Origin: Microthyrium microscopicum
Taxonomy: Eukaryota; Ascomycota; Dothideomycetes; Microthyriales; Microthyriaceae
Assembly (NCBI GenBank): GCA_010405405.1
Contig: MU004232.1
Location: 1,321,481 to 1,385,480, forward strand
DNA length: 64,000 bases
Direction of reading: 5' to 3'
In this document: piece after piece, positions 43,101 to 54,656 of the stretch
Position numbering within the stretch: position 1 is the first letter of the stretch
Layout: each line of letters opens with the position of its first letter
Notes under the pieces: model-generated
Seen by the model: only the letters and a program-made list of their open reading frames with translations
The model's database searches: none
What the model was told of the DNA's origin: nothing
Translations under genes and position numbers: made by a program

Positions 43101-44855
43101 ACGGCTGGGAATACAAAACCTCGCTCATCATCAGTGGTACCAGAAGGACCATTTAGGCTGTTCAAAGGAGACCAATAGACGCTGCCTTTAACGCCAGTTC
43201 CCAGGACAAGTTCTACCACTGCATGGCCTGTCGCAGTACGGGTTCGACCGATAGCCAGATTAAAGACTCGATCACCAGAATTAGCGTACAACTGCTTGAA
43301 TTTACCAGAGTCTTGACGTATAATGCGAAATCCGCCACCCTTTAGCACATAAACAATAAATCGTGCGGTACAGGCGACTAAAGTTCGATCCAACTGGTCA
43401 AAATCTTTGCGCATACGAGCAACATTGGTGATTTTCGAATCTTTGATAAGAACCGGCTCCGGATATTTGCTACCATATTGATATGAAACAAACGGTAAGA
43501 GAGGTAACCACATGACAACTGGCGGTGGCTCATCTCGCTCTTCAACCTCATCTTCCCAATCTGCGGCAACAGAGGATGAACCGATAGATTTAGGAGGAGA
43601 GGGCAGGTCCTTGGTGACAGCAGGTCGTACAGCAACAATAATTTCTGCAGGGTTGATATCGATTGGGGCGGCTTTTGCCGACAATTGCTCGAGCTTTTCC
43701 TCAACTTGCTTGTCTGCTTGTTCCCCAACAATATCGACAGCTTCGGCCACAGTTTCGCGCTGACGAGCTAATGGGGTCAGGGTTTTTGGTGAATCACCTG
43801 GGCCAATCTTTCGAGACTTTGGATTTGGTACTGGTGGGGACTCGTTGCTCTGTGCGCGAGAATGCTTCAATGCTTCGATCTTTGGAGTTGCAGCTCGGCT
43901 GGTTGGCTTGGATCCTTTCAGAGGCGATGCAGCCGATAATTGCTCAAATGGATTGACATAGGTGAATGGCGCTTTAGTTTGAGGCGGATTGAAGTCCAAA
44001 GATTGCTCCTGAGATTGACCAAAGACGCGGGCAGCATTAACGGGGGATTGGGGCACAATGGCTTGTGCTGGCTCTGAAGCGAACAATGTTGCGGTTGTGA
44101 TTTGAGTCATCTGCTCTTGTTGCGGCGAGTTTGAAGTCGTCACATCGGCAGATGCACGCATAAAGCCAGGAAGGGGTGTATTCCCAAGTTGCGGAGCAAA
44201 TGGGCTGACAGCAGGAGGTGTAAAACTCATGGGAAGAGAGTTGTTTGCAGAATCTCCGAAAGATACAACAGGGGGCTTCTCTGGTTTTGACTGATTAAGC
44301 AACTTAAGCAGAAAGTCCTGTGGATTTCCAGATGATGATAATGCTTCTCCTCTCAAATCTGGACGACTGGCTGAAGGCGCGACGACAGATGGTGGAGCAA
44401 CAGAGCGAGGCATGATGGAGGGGCGAGAAAACCCAGCGACTAAATCGGCAGCGGACACTGGACGATTTGCGGTCGATGTAACGTTTGCGGGAGTTGTTCG
44501 TTGGTCTATAGGAGCTGGTCTGGATGGTTGATGATTGACCTGACTAGAGCGTAAGAGTCCAAGCAAGTCGGTTTGATTGATTGGAAGGGAGGGACCGTTC
44601 GATGGCTCATGTGAAGGTGTGCTAGTATTTGGGCTCTACGTGGATATTAATGGCGACAATACTCAGTCAAGTTCTTAAACATACCATGATATCGCCTGGG
44701 TGGCGGGGCGGTGGACCAGAAGGTGCTGGCGAGTATATTGGAGAAGACACACTCGGCTGATGGTACTGATTATGAGGCGCCGCATTGGAAGGCGACGAGG
44801 TGGTCTCGGATGAGGTGGACTTCAGCCGAGCTAGAAGACTTGAAAAGTCGCTCAT
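40194..44855 (-). CDS. EDC4-like mRNA decapping scaffold (WD40 plus C-terminal helical domain)
   Basis: Large P-body protein of 1504 residues from exons 44855-44685, 44635-40700, 40650-40462 and 40412-40194. The N-terminal 430 or so residues are Pro/Ser/Gln-rich and disordered, opening MSDFSSLLARLKS. A WD40 propeller follows (about 440-880), with LKFWDVRPL, IQLWDIQLGKVVQELNFPH and LAYNPRSMILAVGHP blades. A charged linker contains KEKEKVSEKEKAPEKE and KKKKKKGEN. A long coiled coil (about 1080-1300) is then followed by a C-terminal helical repeat with LIHGGNLDEAFVQWLHSNRQ, LKDRLDWLDYALNVLDPL and VLPRIMDVITNRID. Propeller, coiled coil and C-terminal domain in this order match EDC4/Hedls and fission yeast Pdc1, which link Dcp2 and other decapping factors. 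Confidence 0.85.
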
Positions 44856-46339
44856 GTTGATGGAATATTAAGCTCTCAGGTTTCAAGCCAAAAGAGAAGC
44901 GCGTCAATTACGCCCCGAATACAGGGCCGAAGATCGACCCTGCAGTGGAAGACAGAGGGTAACGCTAATCAGCAAGCAAGACGAGCAGCGAATAAGAGAA
45001 AAGCGGAATGGAATTAATGGCGACGAGAGAGAGGGAGAGAGAGCTGGAGAAAGAAAGAGAGGTTGGTTGGTGTCATGGTGGTAGACTCCAGTCTGCTTGA
45101 ATTGACAAACGATCCCTGGTCTTGGCGCTGTCTGTTACTAACCTGGAATGGTCTAGCGTTCTCCATACAGGTGAAGTTTGAATTTTGCATATTGCTCTCT
45201 ACTTCTCATTTCATCTTTATGTACAAAGGTTAGTGATTTTTAATGACATTGACACTGCTTAATGGAAGAAATCAGGTCTAGTGATGTGTTAGGAACAGCA
45301 TAGTAGAAAGTACAAACTTATGAGAACGGTATCCGCTTGGTACCGCGAACAAGAGGATCAGAGCTTGAGTTACAGAATAGCTTGTGATATTTCTTCTGAG
45401 GTGTTGAGAACCCACACAGAATTGCAATCACCATTTGAGCATTGCGTGTCCGGTTGAAGCAAGCTTGCTTGATGCCTTCACGCCGTTGACACTTCAGCTG
45501 ATGGAGGCCTGGATGAGATACAACGAGGCAGAACCGATGTGCTGGCTGCTCTGGATTTGGAGACTTAAATGTTATTTTGAAGCGTTAGAAGAGCAGAAGA
45601 TCAAATCCAGGCCGCACAAATGACGAAACAATATCGCTATAGCAAAACTTTCTCTTTGGCCAGATATCTGTCAGAATATGCGGTACATACCAATGATGGA
45701 TAAAATGAATGGCGTATAACCACAATTGCTCTGGCATACATTTAATTTTGTACTAAAAGGTAGGCACACTCGATCTTCAGCTGAAGACAGAATCAAAGAT
45801 ATTCCAGAACAATGAGCCCAATGGTAATGTTCAGTCAAGGTGAGAGCCCTAGGTTCAGGACGATTCAGAGGCATAGTATACAACAACTTCTCAAATGCCC
45901 TGCTCATTGAGTTCTTGACAGATGTTGATTGCAATCAAGAGTCAGACAAAAGTGGCATGTAAATCGATCTAGGCTCTGTAATTGGTTATGCTATCATGCA
46001 AGGCTGAAACATCAGCCAATAAGGGCTGAGCCAACACATCAATTGCAATGGGAAATGCGGCACAGCCTAGGCAGCAAGCATAGCCAGGTTGTAATCCTTC
46101 GAGTCTCATCATGAATATGGTGGGGTTGAATTATAAATAACACGTTTGCCAAAGAGGCATGTAATATTTGTACTCTGTAATCCCTTTCCAATTCTCGTCT
46201 GCGTTGTTGATCTCGCTGGCATTGTTCAGGGGAATCTATTATTGCAATTTGAACTGAACATAGCAGAACCAATCTCCAGCTCAAACCAAGAACATCACTA
46301 TCCTCCTCTATAGAAAAGCCATAGACCAAAAACATCACG
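44856..46339. promoter_or_regulatory. Divergent region between the EDC4-like gene and the four-helix membrane protein
   Basis: 1484 bp without a supported gene. The first 250 bp next to the EDC4-like start are purine-rich on the + strand (a C/T leader for that gene) and include a GA microsatellite. Short open frames at 45435-45623 and 45671-45934 carry no motif. Confidence 0.4.
45024..45062. repeat. GA-rich simple repeat
   Basis: About 39 bp of interrupted GAGA/GAAA units in the 5' region of the EDC4-like gene. It reads as a CT tract on that gene's sense strand and may contribute to its core promoter. Confidence 0.7.
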
Positions 46340-47347
46340 ATGACCACCATCCCACCATCGTCTGAAGACCCTCCAGGCTACACCAACCACCCACTATGGG
46401 TAAGTCTTTCCATACACCCACCACTACCATGGCATCAAAAGCCCGGGGATTATACCTCTCACTCGACCATTCCACTCCATATAACCCAGCACTAACAACC
46501 CAAGTCCCTCCGCAAAACCACCCTCCGCACCATCGCCATAGCTCTCCCCATAACCCTCCTCTTCCTCGACAGCGGCGGCCGCTCTCTCCCCTTTGATATC
46601 CCATCCACCATAATCCTCCTCATTCTCTCCACCATCCTTATCGCCACCGACCTATACCTCTACGTACACACACTACTCAAACACCTCTCTCTACAACTCA
46701 CGCAAGCACCCGCCGAACGCGACGAGCCAGCTGGAAAATGGCCACACTTCACAATCATGCGTCTTGATCTCGTGCTAACCGTACTATACGTTCTAACATT
46801 CATCGTCGGTGTGATTAGTTTAGTGGATAGTTACCGGTATGGCGACCCAGCTGTGATTGTGGCGAGGTCGTATGCGCTGTTGTTGAATCTGGCGGTCGGC
46901 TGGGGCCACTGGAAAGCGTTCAAGAAAGAGCGGGCAGCGTGGAAAGGACGGCGGGGGAAGTGTGGGCATTGTGGGAGCAACATAGGGACTAGGAGGGGTG
47001 TGTGGGCGGGGTTGAATGGTGGGGAGAACTCGTGGATGCCAATTGTGCCGTTTCTGGGGGGAGCGGGTGTTGAGCGTTGTGAAGATGGGGAGGATGGGCA
47101 GGGACATGGAGGCGAGAGTGAGGCGTTGCTGGCGACGCCGTCGGGCGATGAAGGGGAGGGGATGTATGGAAGTATGGGGAGCATGGGCAATGCGAGTGGT
47201 GAGACGGAGAATTTAGTGCGCAAGAAGAGTGTGAAGCGCGTTATTGGGGAAGGATGGATCGGTGGGCGCGCCAAGGGGAAGATGAAGGCCACTGATGATC
47301 ATGGCGAGGATGATGAGAGCGGTGGCATTGGGAAAATACACGTGTGA
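46340..47347 (+). CDS. Predicted four-helix membrane protein of unknown function
   Basis: 300 residues from exons 46340-46399 and 46505-47347. The N-terminus MTTIPPSSEDPPGYTNHPLW is cytosolic-like. Four hydrophobic spans follow: TTLRTIAIALPITLLFL, STIILLILSTILIATDLYLY, LDLVLTVLYVLTFIVGVISL and IVARSYALLLNLAVGW. The second half is soluble, with a KCGHCGSN word that could bind metal, then acidic Gly/Ser/Met-rich sequence and a basic patch (RKKSVKRVIGEGW). The TM1-2 and TM3-4 layout resembles small fungal MARVEL-like membrane proteins, but I do not recognise a specific family. The GT...AAG intron acceptor is less typical, though the join keeps frame. Confidence 0.65.
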
Positions 47348-47888
47348 TAGAGGCTAATCCGAGTAATCGACGAGTACTCATATGTGCCAAGTGCTTTGGA
47401 AGAAGAGGTCGACAGATAGAGTTAAATCGTAGTCACTGTCACAAATCAGCAAGAGAAGAGAAATTTCAACACGACGAAATCGTGATTTAGACATTACGAA
47501 AAACTGTCTACTGTGATATAACGGTCTATAGGCGTATAAATTCGTTCCATGCAATGTCGTGACAAAACAAACGGCTATGTTGCCCAACCCGTCACCATGT
47601 TTCGATGACATGAGCCTCCAGAAATCTAGACTGAAATGGTGGATCTGGCAGAAAACAAAACCCCGAGACGCCTTGCGATGCATTAGAGTGTTTTGAATAT
47701 GTGGTATCATAAAAAGTGCCGCCGTTGATACAAATGTACTGAATTGAAAGTTGGGTGAGGATGCGTATTACAAGGTTTTTGGAGAGCGGCGAGACGTGTT
47801 ATATGCTGTCGTGGTAATAGGTGCTCCAAGGGGGTTGTCAAATCCGGGAAGGGTGGTGTATTGACGTCTATACTTCAAAGAACAATCC
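47348..47888. other. Convergent 3' region before the PFK-2 gene
   Basis: 541 bp with no gene recognised; A/T-rich trailers on both sides. Confidence 0.4.
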
Positions 47889-50117
47889 CTAGTTGTTCAA
47901 GACAGTTTGACGTTGCAATTGGTAATCTGGAAGGTGGTCGAATCCAGAGGTACTCGGGTTGTATCGGTAAGCCTTGAAGTCGACTCCATATGGCTTGGGC
48001 TCCAAGCAATAGAGCATGCCAAGGGGACAATCCAGATCCGCGACTTCATCTCGACTCAGGCCGCGGAAGTAGGCCAGGAGTACACGAGCAACAGAACGAT
48101 GGGTAATGAGGACACAGTGATCCGTCATCCGCTCCAGTTCCACGATGACAGGTCTAAGACGATTAATAACGTCGAGATAGCCTTCACCACCGGGACCTGG
48201 ATAACGGTATGCCAGCTTGTCCTTCTTTCGTTGGGCATACTCATCGGCAAACTGTTCTTGGATTTGTTCATAGGTCATACCTTCCATGACTCCAGCGTAG
48301 AGCTCGTTGAGCATACGCATCTCCTTGACGTCGTAATCGTCGTCGTTGAAATACTTTGCTGTTTGAGCGCTACGCTTCAACATGCTGGTCCAGACACAGA
48401 AATTCTGTTCCTCTGCTCCTGCCGACACGTAAGGATTAGGAGGCGTGGTATCGCCAGGAAGCGGTGGGAAGTGGGTGTTCTGTGTCTTGGCGTGCTGATG
48501 GATGTCCCATTCATGTCGCTTTCCCGATACGAACTGTTCAAGCGCTTTGGCGTACTTGATGCCATTGCCCGATAGATCACTATCACCACCAATCTTGCCC
48601 AAGACATTGTCCACAGATTCGCCATGACGGGTGATCCAGATTTGCCGTGGAGCCAGGTTGAAGTTGAGCAGATAATACACTGCTGTTGAGGAAAGAAATC
48701 CCTTGATTTGATAGGAGATAACTTTGCGGCCGACATCAATCATCTTGACATACGGCATGTGGTTTTGCTCCTCATAATCTCCGAGCGGGACATAGCCTTT
48801 TTGGTATACGGCCACTCGCTTTTTGAAGTCCTGCAGGGAAGCGACAGGATCTTTGTCCTTGTAATCCGGACCAGAAAGCTTGAGCCGCATATTGGATTCA
48901 AGTAGGTTTTCGTCCTCACAGACACTTTCAATGAAGAGCACGTTGCAAGAGCTAGCCCGCTCTTTGATTCGCTCCATGATAAGCTTTCGACGAGCAAGAG
49001 TGCTGTTGGTAGCGTCGAGGATTCCAACTGCTCCACTGCCTTCCAGGATATAGTCGAAAAGATCATCCAAAGTATCGATGGCACACTGCTCACGGATTTG
49101 AGCAGCTTTGACGTTTGAAGGATCGAAGAAGTCGGCATTGTGCTCCATGTCGTCAGCTTCTACATCTCCGTTCATTTCGTGCTCTTCCGGTGGTTCCAAT
49201 GATTGATCAAGACCAGCAGCGTCTGGCAAATGCAGGCTCGGGATGTGAAGATCCTGTGAGGCCATCAGAGCTTTGGCCGCAGCTTGTGGTCCAGTAAGGT
49301 TCGGCAGATCTTTGTCTGGTCCATGGTGGGCAACTTTTCTTCGTCTTTCTCCAACGTTGAAAATCTTAGTATCGTGCTGAAGCCAATTCAGATATCGCGC
49401 CAGTTTTTTGGTGATATAGCTCTTTCCTCGAGCCGGCAAGCCAACCATAATAATGATGAGCTTGGATCCAACATCTCGTTTGGCGATACGTCCATCTGGA
49501 GAAACTTTAGACCGCGTCAAGCCAGGAATGTCCAGAGTAGTAGGCCGCATTCGTGGAGTGCTACCGGCACTGTTTGTACGAAGAAAAGGACTGTGAAAAT
49601 GTTAGAATCTGAAAATAAACAAGGAGCGTGGGGTGGCAAAACGTAGAAAAGCATATGAAAATTAAACTTACATTCGAGGGCTAGTGGGCTCTGAAGGGAG
49701 GGGTGTATCGGTAGCGGCTGGTCCTACTCCTCCATTGCGAGACAGGCGCTTAACCTGTAATGATTGGGGCATTTCGTTGTGCGCATTCATGATATCGCTG
49801 CTGCTTGAGCTCGAGCTTAGGAAACCACCATCATTTTCCTCGGTCGACTCCAGCGATGCAGGTTGTGCAGGTGGATAGCTAAACGCGTGGGATTCGCTGG
49901 GTATTTGTGGAACAGAGTCGTTTTCGTGCTTGTCTAGGCACTGACTAACAAGCAGGGCCTTTGCAATCTCTGAATGCTGACTCTGTCGTTTGGATGGGGC
50001 TGGTCGAAGTGGTAAATCAACCTTCTTTGTGATTATATGGCTTTTGACGGACGTGGAAGGTGTCAGAGAAGACAGTGTCCTAAAGGTCTCCTCTGTCGGA
50101 CTCTTCGGATGAGGCAT
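47889..50117 (-). CDS. 6-phosphofructo-2-kinase / fructose-2,6-bisphosphatase
   Basis: Bifunctional cytosolic enzyme that makes and breaks fructose-2,6-bisphosphate, the activator of phosphofructokinase-1. Exons 50117-49672 and 49590-47889 give 715 residues. A disordered N-terminal regulatory region of about 160 residues carries several Ser-Pro/Arg-Ser sites. The kinase domain follows, with Walker A MVGLPARGKSYITKKLARYL near residue 200 and VGILDATNSTLARR. An acidic insert (PPEEHEMNGDVEADDMEHN) sits between these. The phosphatase domain begins at ITRHGESVDN near 470, with NELYAGVMEGMTYEQI supplying the acid and CVLITHRSVARVLLAYF the second His. Both catalytic centres look intact. The intron at 49591-49671 joins SPR to IPFLRTN in frame. 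Confidence 0.95.
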
Positions 50118-50901
50118 TCTGATCTGATAAAATAGTGTCGGAGCTTGATATGTGACAGGGATCCTTCCTGATTAGGTCCGAGACAGGACCAGCGTCCAAT
50201 AATGCGTCGGGAAAGGTACAGAAAAGCCAAGTAGCAAGGCTGGCCTGGATAAGAGGCGAATAATAGCTGTCGGAATTCTGCGCCCTGCAGGAGAATATGC
50301 ACGGCGTCAAATGCTTATCGGAAAATTGAGTTGACGAGCGTGGAAGCTTTTAAGCTCGAGTAAAGTTCGGTGAGTCAATCGAAGCTTTGAGGGACAAGGC
50401 TGTGGATGGATAGAAGCTTGGACCTTGATGTGGTTGGTTCTGCGATTGCTTGCGGTTTGGCGAAACTTATATGGCGGTCAAAATATGTCCAAGGTTTGTG
50501 TGATGACAAAAAGGTGAAGAATAGGATTTCAGAGATCGTGAAGGAGGATTAAATAACTAGGCGGCGGGGGACAGTGACGGTGAAGGTGGCGAGGTTTGGT
50601 ACGAAGGTCGTAGTTAACTCTGGTTGAACTTGAAGTGAGGGATCTTGTGACTACTATATACAGTAATTGTCAGTCGCGACTACTGGCAAAAGCCATAGAA
50701 CAAACTGTTTGAGCCAGCAGTGGAAGGCAGCGGCCTGCCTGTAACCATGGATGGGTAAGATTTCAATAGGTGAGATAATTCCACGTTCAGAGTGCTTGAA
50801 CGGAATAAGGATTTTATGCCATCAACCATGGTACACACATGGCTTGGCTAGTAGCAAAAAGCTTCTACCGTAGCCACTAAGGACTGATAGAAAACTAGTA
50901 A
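50118..50901. promoter_or_regulatory. PFK-2 promoter and leader region
   Basis: 784 bp upstream of the PFK-2 start. It is C/T-poor and G/A-rich on the + strand, as expected for a leader transcribed leftwards. No further gene recognised. Confidence 0.4.
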
Positions 50902-51156
50902 TTATTCTTGCGGTACCTTGGACACCGTGCCTAGAACTTCCAAGACAACCTTCACCGATTCAACAGTCCCAAGTGGTGGAGCAAGGCTCCTTAGTTTGCA
51001 TCCGGCTCCCGCCAGCAATTCTCTTTCTTTGCGCTGTTTTCTTGTGTATTGAGGATCAGCAGGTATGCGATATCGCTCGCTTTGTCTTAATTGTTCTCCT
51101 TGCTTTGTCTCTACCAAAATGTCCGAAATCGATGGTAAACAGTTTCTTTCTTTCAT
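50902..51156 (-). CDS. Possible small protein of unknown function
   Basis: An 84-codon frame from a true ATG with charged, gene-like composition: SDILVETKQGEQLRQSERYR, then ADPQYTRKQRKERELLAGAG. I do not recognise a family, and there is no intron or neighbouring gene to support it. It could equally be a chance open frame or one exon of a longer gene. It lies in the 1.2-kb gap between the PFK-2 start and the DUF202-like gene's stop. Confidence 0.3.
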   Translation of the reverse strand: MKERNCLPSISDILVETKQGEQLRQSERYRIPADPQYTRKQRKERELLAGAGCKLRSLAPPLGTVESVKVVLEVLGTVSKVPQE

Positions 51157-51357
51157 TGTTGTATTATGATAGTACAGATCTGCAGCTTGGAAGCTTGGAA
51201 GGCAACCAGAGGCTCGGTGTTGCGCGACATCCCACCAAAGATAAGTATTCGCATGTACCTATATCTTGAGAGGCATTTGATATCATAATGATCAATAAAT
51301 ATTCTTGGAAACGAGCATAATCGCACTATCCAAATCATGGTCCGAAGCTTGCAGCTA
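51157..51357. other. Intergenic: DUF202-like gene 3' region
   Basis: A 201-bp spacer between the possible small gene and the DUF202-like stop. Nothing recognised. Confidence 0.4.
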
Positions 51358-51820
51358 TCATCCCAATCTAAATGTCAAAACAAGCAACGTGATATATGCG
51401 CTCACACTGAGCATAGTCAACCCCGTAACCACGTTCCCACTTGTTCTGAACTTGGTTCTACGCGTGCCTTCGTCATCCAGCTCCTGGAAGAATTGTCTGT
51501 TGCCTTGCTGCCGACGGAACAAACTAGTCACCAGTACGCCGGCACCATACACAGCAAACAGTGCTCCGATGCTGTAGAATTCCGAGGTGAAGATCTTGAG
51601 GACGATAAGCGCGAAGCTGAACTGCCCCAACGCTGTGCGCACATAAGCGCCTTCAAAGGTCCGTTGGGCGGCGCGAATTTCTACCAGTTCTTCTGAGGTG
51701 AGAACGATAGAGCTGGCACGGTGATGGCGCAGTCTATATCGTTTGGCGGCATTGATGCCCTGTGTAGTTGTTTGTAAGGTTGGAGAGCGGATGATTGGGT
51801 AGGCCACGTACCTCAAACAT
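51358..51820 (-). CDS. DUF202-like small membrane protein
   Basis: 136 residues from exons 51820-51812 and 51759-51358; the first exon encodes only Met-Phe-Glu. The soluble N-terminus GINAAKRYRLRHHRASSIV is followed by ELVEIRAAQRTFEGAYVRTALGQ, which resembles the E-R-T-x-L-x-W-x-R-T entry of DUF202 proteins. Three hydrophobic spans follow: FSFALIVLKIF, IGALFAVYGAGVLVTSLF and VVTGLTMLSVSAYITLLVL. DUF202 domains occur at the C-termini of VTC polyphosphate proteins and as stand-alone membrane proteins. The function is unknown. The frame also opens in another register without the short exon, but that version lacks an ATG. Confidence 0.75.
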
Positions 51821-52852
51821 GTTGACGGATGGCGATGGTTGTGGTGCTGTTACCGAGATCGCATTGCTCTTCCTTTCTTCTCTCCTTTTTGCCGCAAACT
51901 TTTCGAGAAGCAAGAAGCAGAAGAAGGTTGTCTAACATTGAAAGCTATGTCACGTCAGATGGTCTGCAAATTTGTGGTTGTCGTCAGGGGTCGTGGAGCC
52001 AGAAGGTGGGGCTATTTAGATCTAGACCCATTCTTTCACGGCAAATTGCAATAGAGGAGGCATTTGAGCGTTCTCGCATCAATATAATTGTTTGAGAAGT
52101 AGAGTATGCATGATAATGATTGAGAACCGTCTTGGGCGGGCAACGACAGCTCCATCTGCTATGTCCGCTATATCCCATCTCAGAAGCACCTTGCATCTGG
52201 ATTCTACTGCAATCGTAACTAATCCGTGGGTACAATACTGGCTGGATTGTGGTGTATTAACTGCCGCTTCCACTCGCAACTAATTCTACTCTTTCCCCTG
52301 CCTTGAGCTACATGACTTCATATGCGATTCGTAGTGGATCGAGCCTCTGGGTTTTGCCGTCTGCTTGAACTGCAGTCATAAGGAAAGTGACAAGGTACGA
52401 CGTTATGTTGATCCTCTCAATTGCCAGCGACCACTCATACCTACATTGCGAATTCGTCATATTTTGGACCAAGGGACGTCCTCCAAATAGGCCAGTGAAG
52501 TCTGCAAAGAGTGAAAAGTCCCATTTATTGTGTAGAATGGCCTATCGAATTCGACGGAGGTGCAGGATAGGCAAGGTTGAGGTATATAGAGATGATAGGG
52601 CTGAAAGTTGAATGCCAGTTTAGTATTCTGTGGGTATAATTCATCGCTTGGATGGTAAAACATACTATGAGGTGTCCCTGCAATCGATTTTGAGATGGAA
52701 AAATCGCCATTGGCACGTCGGATGGTGCCCATGCAATGAAGCTCGGCTTGCTCAGCTCCTTACGACGATATTCCTTCGCAAGCATTTCTTCTCTTGCTTC
52801 CAGAATTTGTGATGCGTATTGTTTTTTTCTGCTGTCTGCCTTCTACACTTCC
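51821..52852. other. Intergenic: DUF202-like 5' region and LSM8 3' region
   Basis: 1032 bp with no recognised gene on either strand. Open frames up to about 90 codons on both strands lack motifs. Confidence 0.4.
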
Positions 52853-53204
52853 TCACACGTGCTTCGTACCACCGATGACCTCTCCACGCACTCTTGTCCA
52901 GTCAATGCTTGCATCGAGCTCTTCATCCACAAGTCCACATATGACAACGTTCTCTCCTCGTATCAGGTATAGGCCATGTGGAGTCTGTGAGCTCGGTTCT
53001 GGATCTTCTACGGGTCGAATAACGCGCTCGATGGTTTCGGAGAGGACGACATTGGTGCTGTTGTCGAAAGCAACCATATTCCCAACTAGAGTACGGCCGT
53101 CACTAGTGATGATACACACGCGCTCTGCTTGCTGATTAGTTATGCAGCTATTGGTAAAGAGTATGTAGGTCAAGCATACTATTGACATAACTGCTGAGTG
53201 ACAT
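52853..53204 (-). CDS. LSM8: U6 snRNA-associated Sm-like protein LSm8
   Basis: Subunit that defines the nuclear Lsm2-8 ring, which binds the U6 snRNA 3' end and acts in splicing. Exons 53204-53180 and 53124-52853 encode 98 residues, the normal size. The join gives MSLSSYVNKRVCIITSDGRT. The Sm1 motif reads ITSDGRTLVGNMVAFDNSTNVVL, and Sm2 is GLYLIRGENVVICGLVDEE, followed by DWTRVRGEVIG, which is typical of LSm8 rather than LSm1. The first exon is only 25 bp, so the gene looks truncated if the intron is missed. It works with the decapping and splicing machinery, and the unrelated EDC4-like gene is nearby. Confidence 0.95.
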
Positions 53205-54656
53205 GTTTGATCACGGCGGTGTAGATAGCCAACTTCGAGTGGAATGATTGCAAGGCTCTATATAGGCAAATCGCTGCTGAGTCGAAATTGTCCGGGATGT
53301 AAGAGGTAGCAGGCAAATATCAGTGCGATTGTGGGGAGTATTTTTGAGGAGTTGAAACTTGAGGTTGAGCAGCTGGAGGAGCTTGGGCAATTTTCTTCAT
53401 TCAAGACGCACTACCAGAAGTGAGGTTGAACCAATCAGCAGCCGACAACATCACGAGAACGCTACATACTGTAGGCCGCATAATTCCACACATCAAGATG
53501 TTGAACAAATTATGGTTGTGTTAGGAATAGACATGTTTCTCTATCGATATGTTTGCTTTATACCCAAGTCGAAAAAATGTACAAATGTCTGACTGAGATT
53601 CCGGAAAGATGAGTCCATCTGGCCAATTGGAGCAGAGCTAAGAATATCTCGACGCTAATCCCAGCTGAGATAACGGTTCCTGACCGTTGTCGAGTCTCGA
53701 TGATCTCTTTTGGACTAACTTTTACACTAAATCTGAACGCAACAACATCTCTCTCACCATTTCAGTCCATCTCAGATATCACGGGCATTAATCGAGATTG
53801 ATGTTTCATCGCTAAAAATTTGAGAAGTCGTGTGCTCGCCCCCAACACCCAACAAGCCACCAACAATCCCTTTCATCCTACGATATCTTGCACGTTTCGC
53901 TCACTTGTTGGCAGTTTGTTCCTGTTGTGCATTGATTCTGCCATGCTTAAAACCAACACTGCAATGATCTCTCACTCGAATTTCGTCTTAAGCGAGATGC
54001 CAATGAAGGGGTACCATCTGCTTTATGAAAGATTCGAGGATAGAAGAGCCTTATATGGGTTCGATTACCTCGTAATCGCCTCTCACTAGTAGCTGCATAC
54101 TTATGAGGCTGTGCCCGCAACAATCCTTACTCTGCAGGAGAATGGCAAAATACAACCAACAGCAACGAGGGTTGTGCCGTCCTACTGTCGATACCACCAT
54201 ACATGGCAGATTATTCCATACTTACTCTACCGATAGAGATCCTAGAATTTGCATTGTCCCTATACCCAGGCATGTGAGGCAAAGGAGTTGTTTAATGCAC
54301 TTCTCCCCCCATATAATAGGCCGAGTCTATTTTTTGCCTAGGAATCCTATCCAACACCAATCAGTCTCAGCCGCAGATGTGTACTGGCTCACGCCAGGCT
54401 GGGATCGGGATTGTAGAAGGCTTAGCCATGTTACAACGCGTTCGAAGATGTGCCGCTTGTTGCACACAGCCTTTCTAACGATTGTGGTGTCTCTCTTCTC
54501 TTCAGTCATATTCCTCTGATCTCACTTACACTTCCTATCCATACTAATGCTTTGTTTATCGCAACCAAATTGGAGCCTGGACCTTCAACAGTTTCTTCAA
54601 TCCTATTCCTTGTCGAAATGATTTTCAGTAAATCTGCTTTACAATAATACTTAATA
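53205..54656. promoter_or_regulatory. Divergent region between LSM8 and the RBR ligase gene
   Basis: 1452 bp without a supported gene. Open frames at 53359-53592, 53820-54089 and 54103-54519 have no motif. The last 200 bp before the RBR start are C/T-rich and then A/T-rich, as in promoters. Confidence 0.4.
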
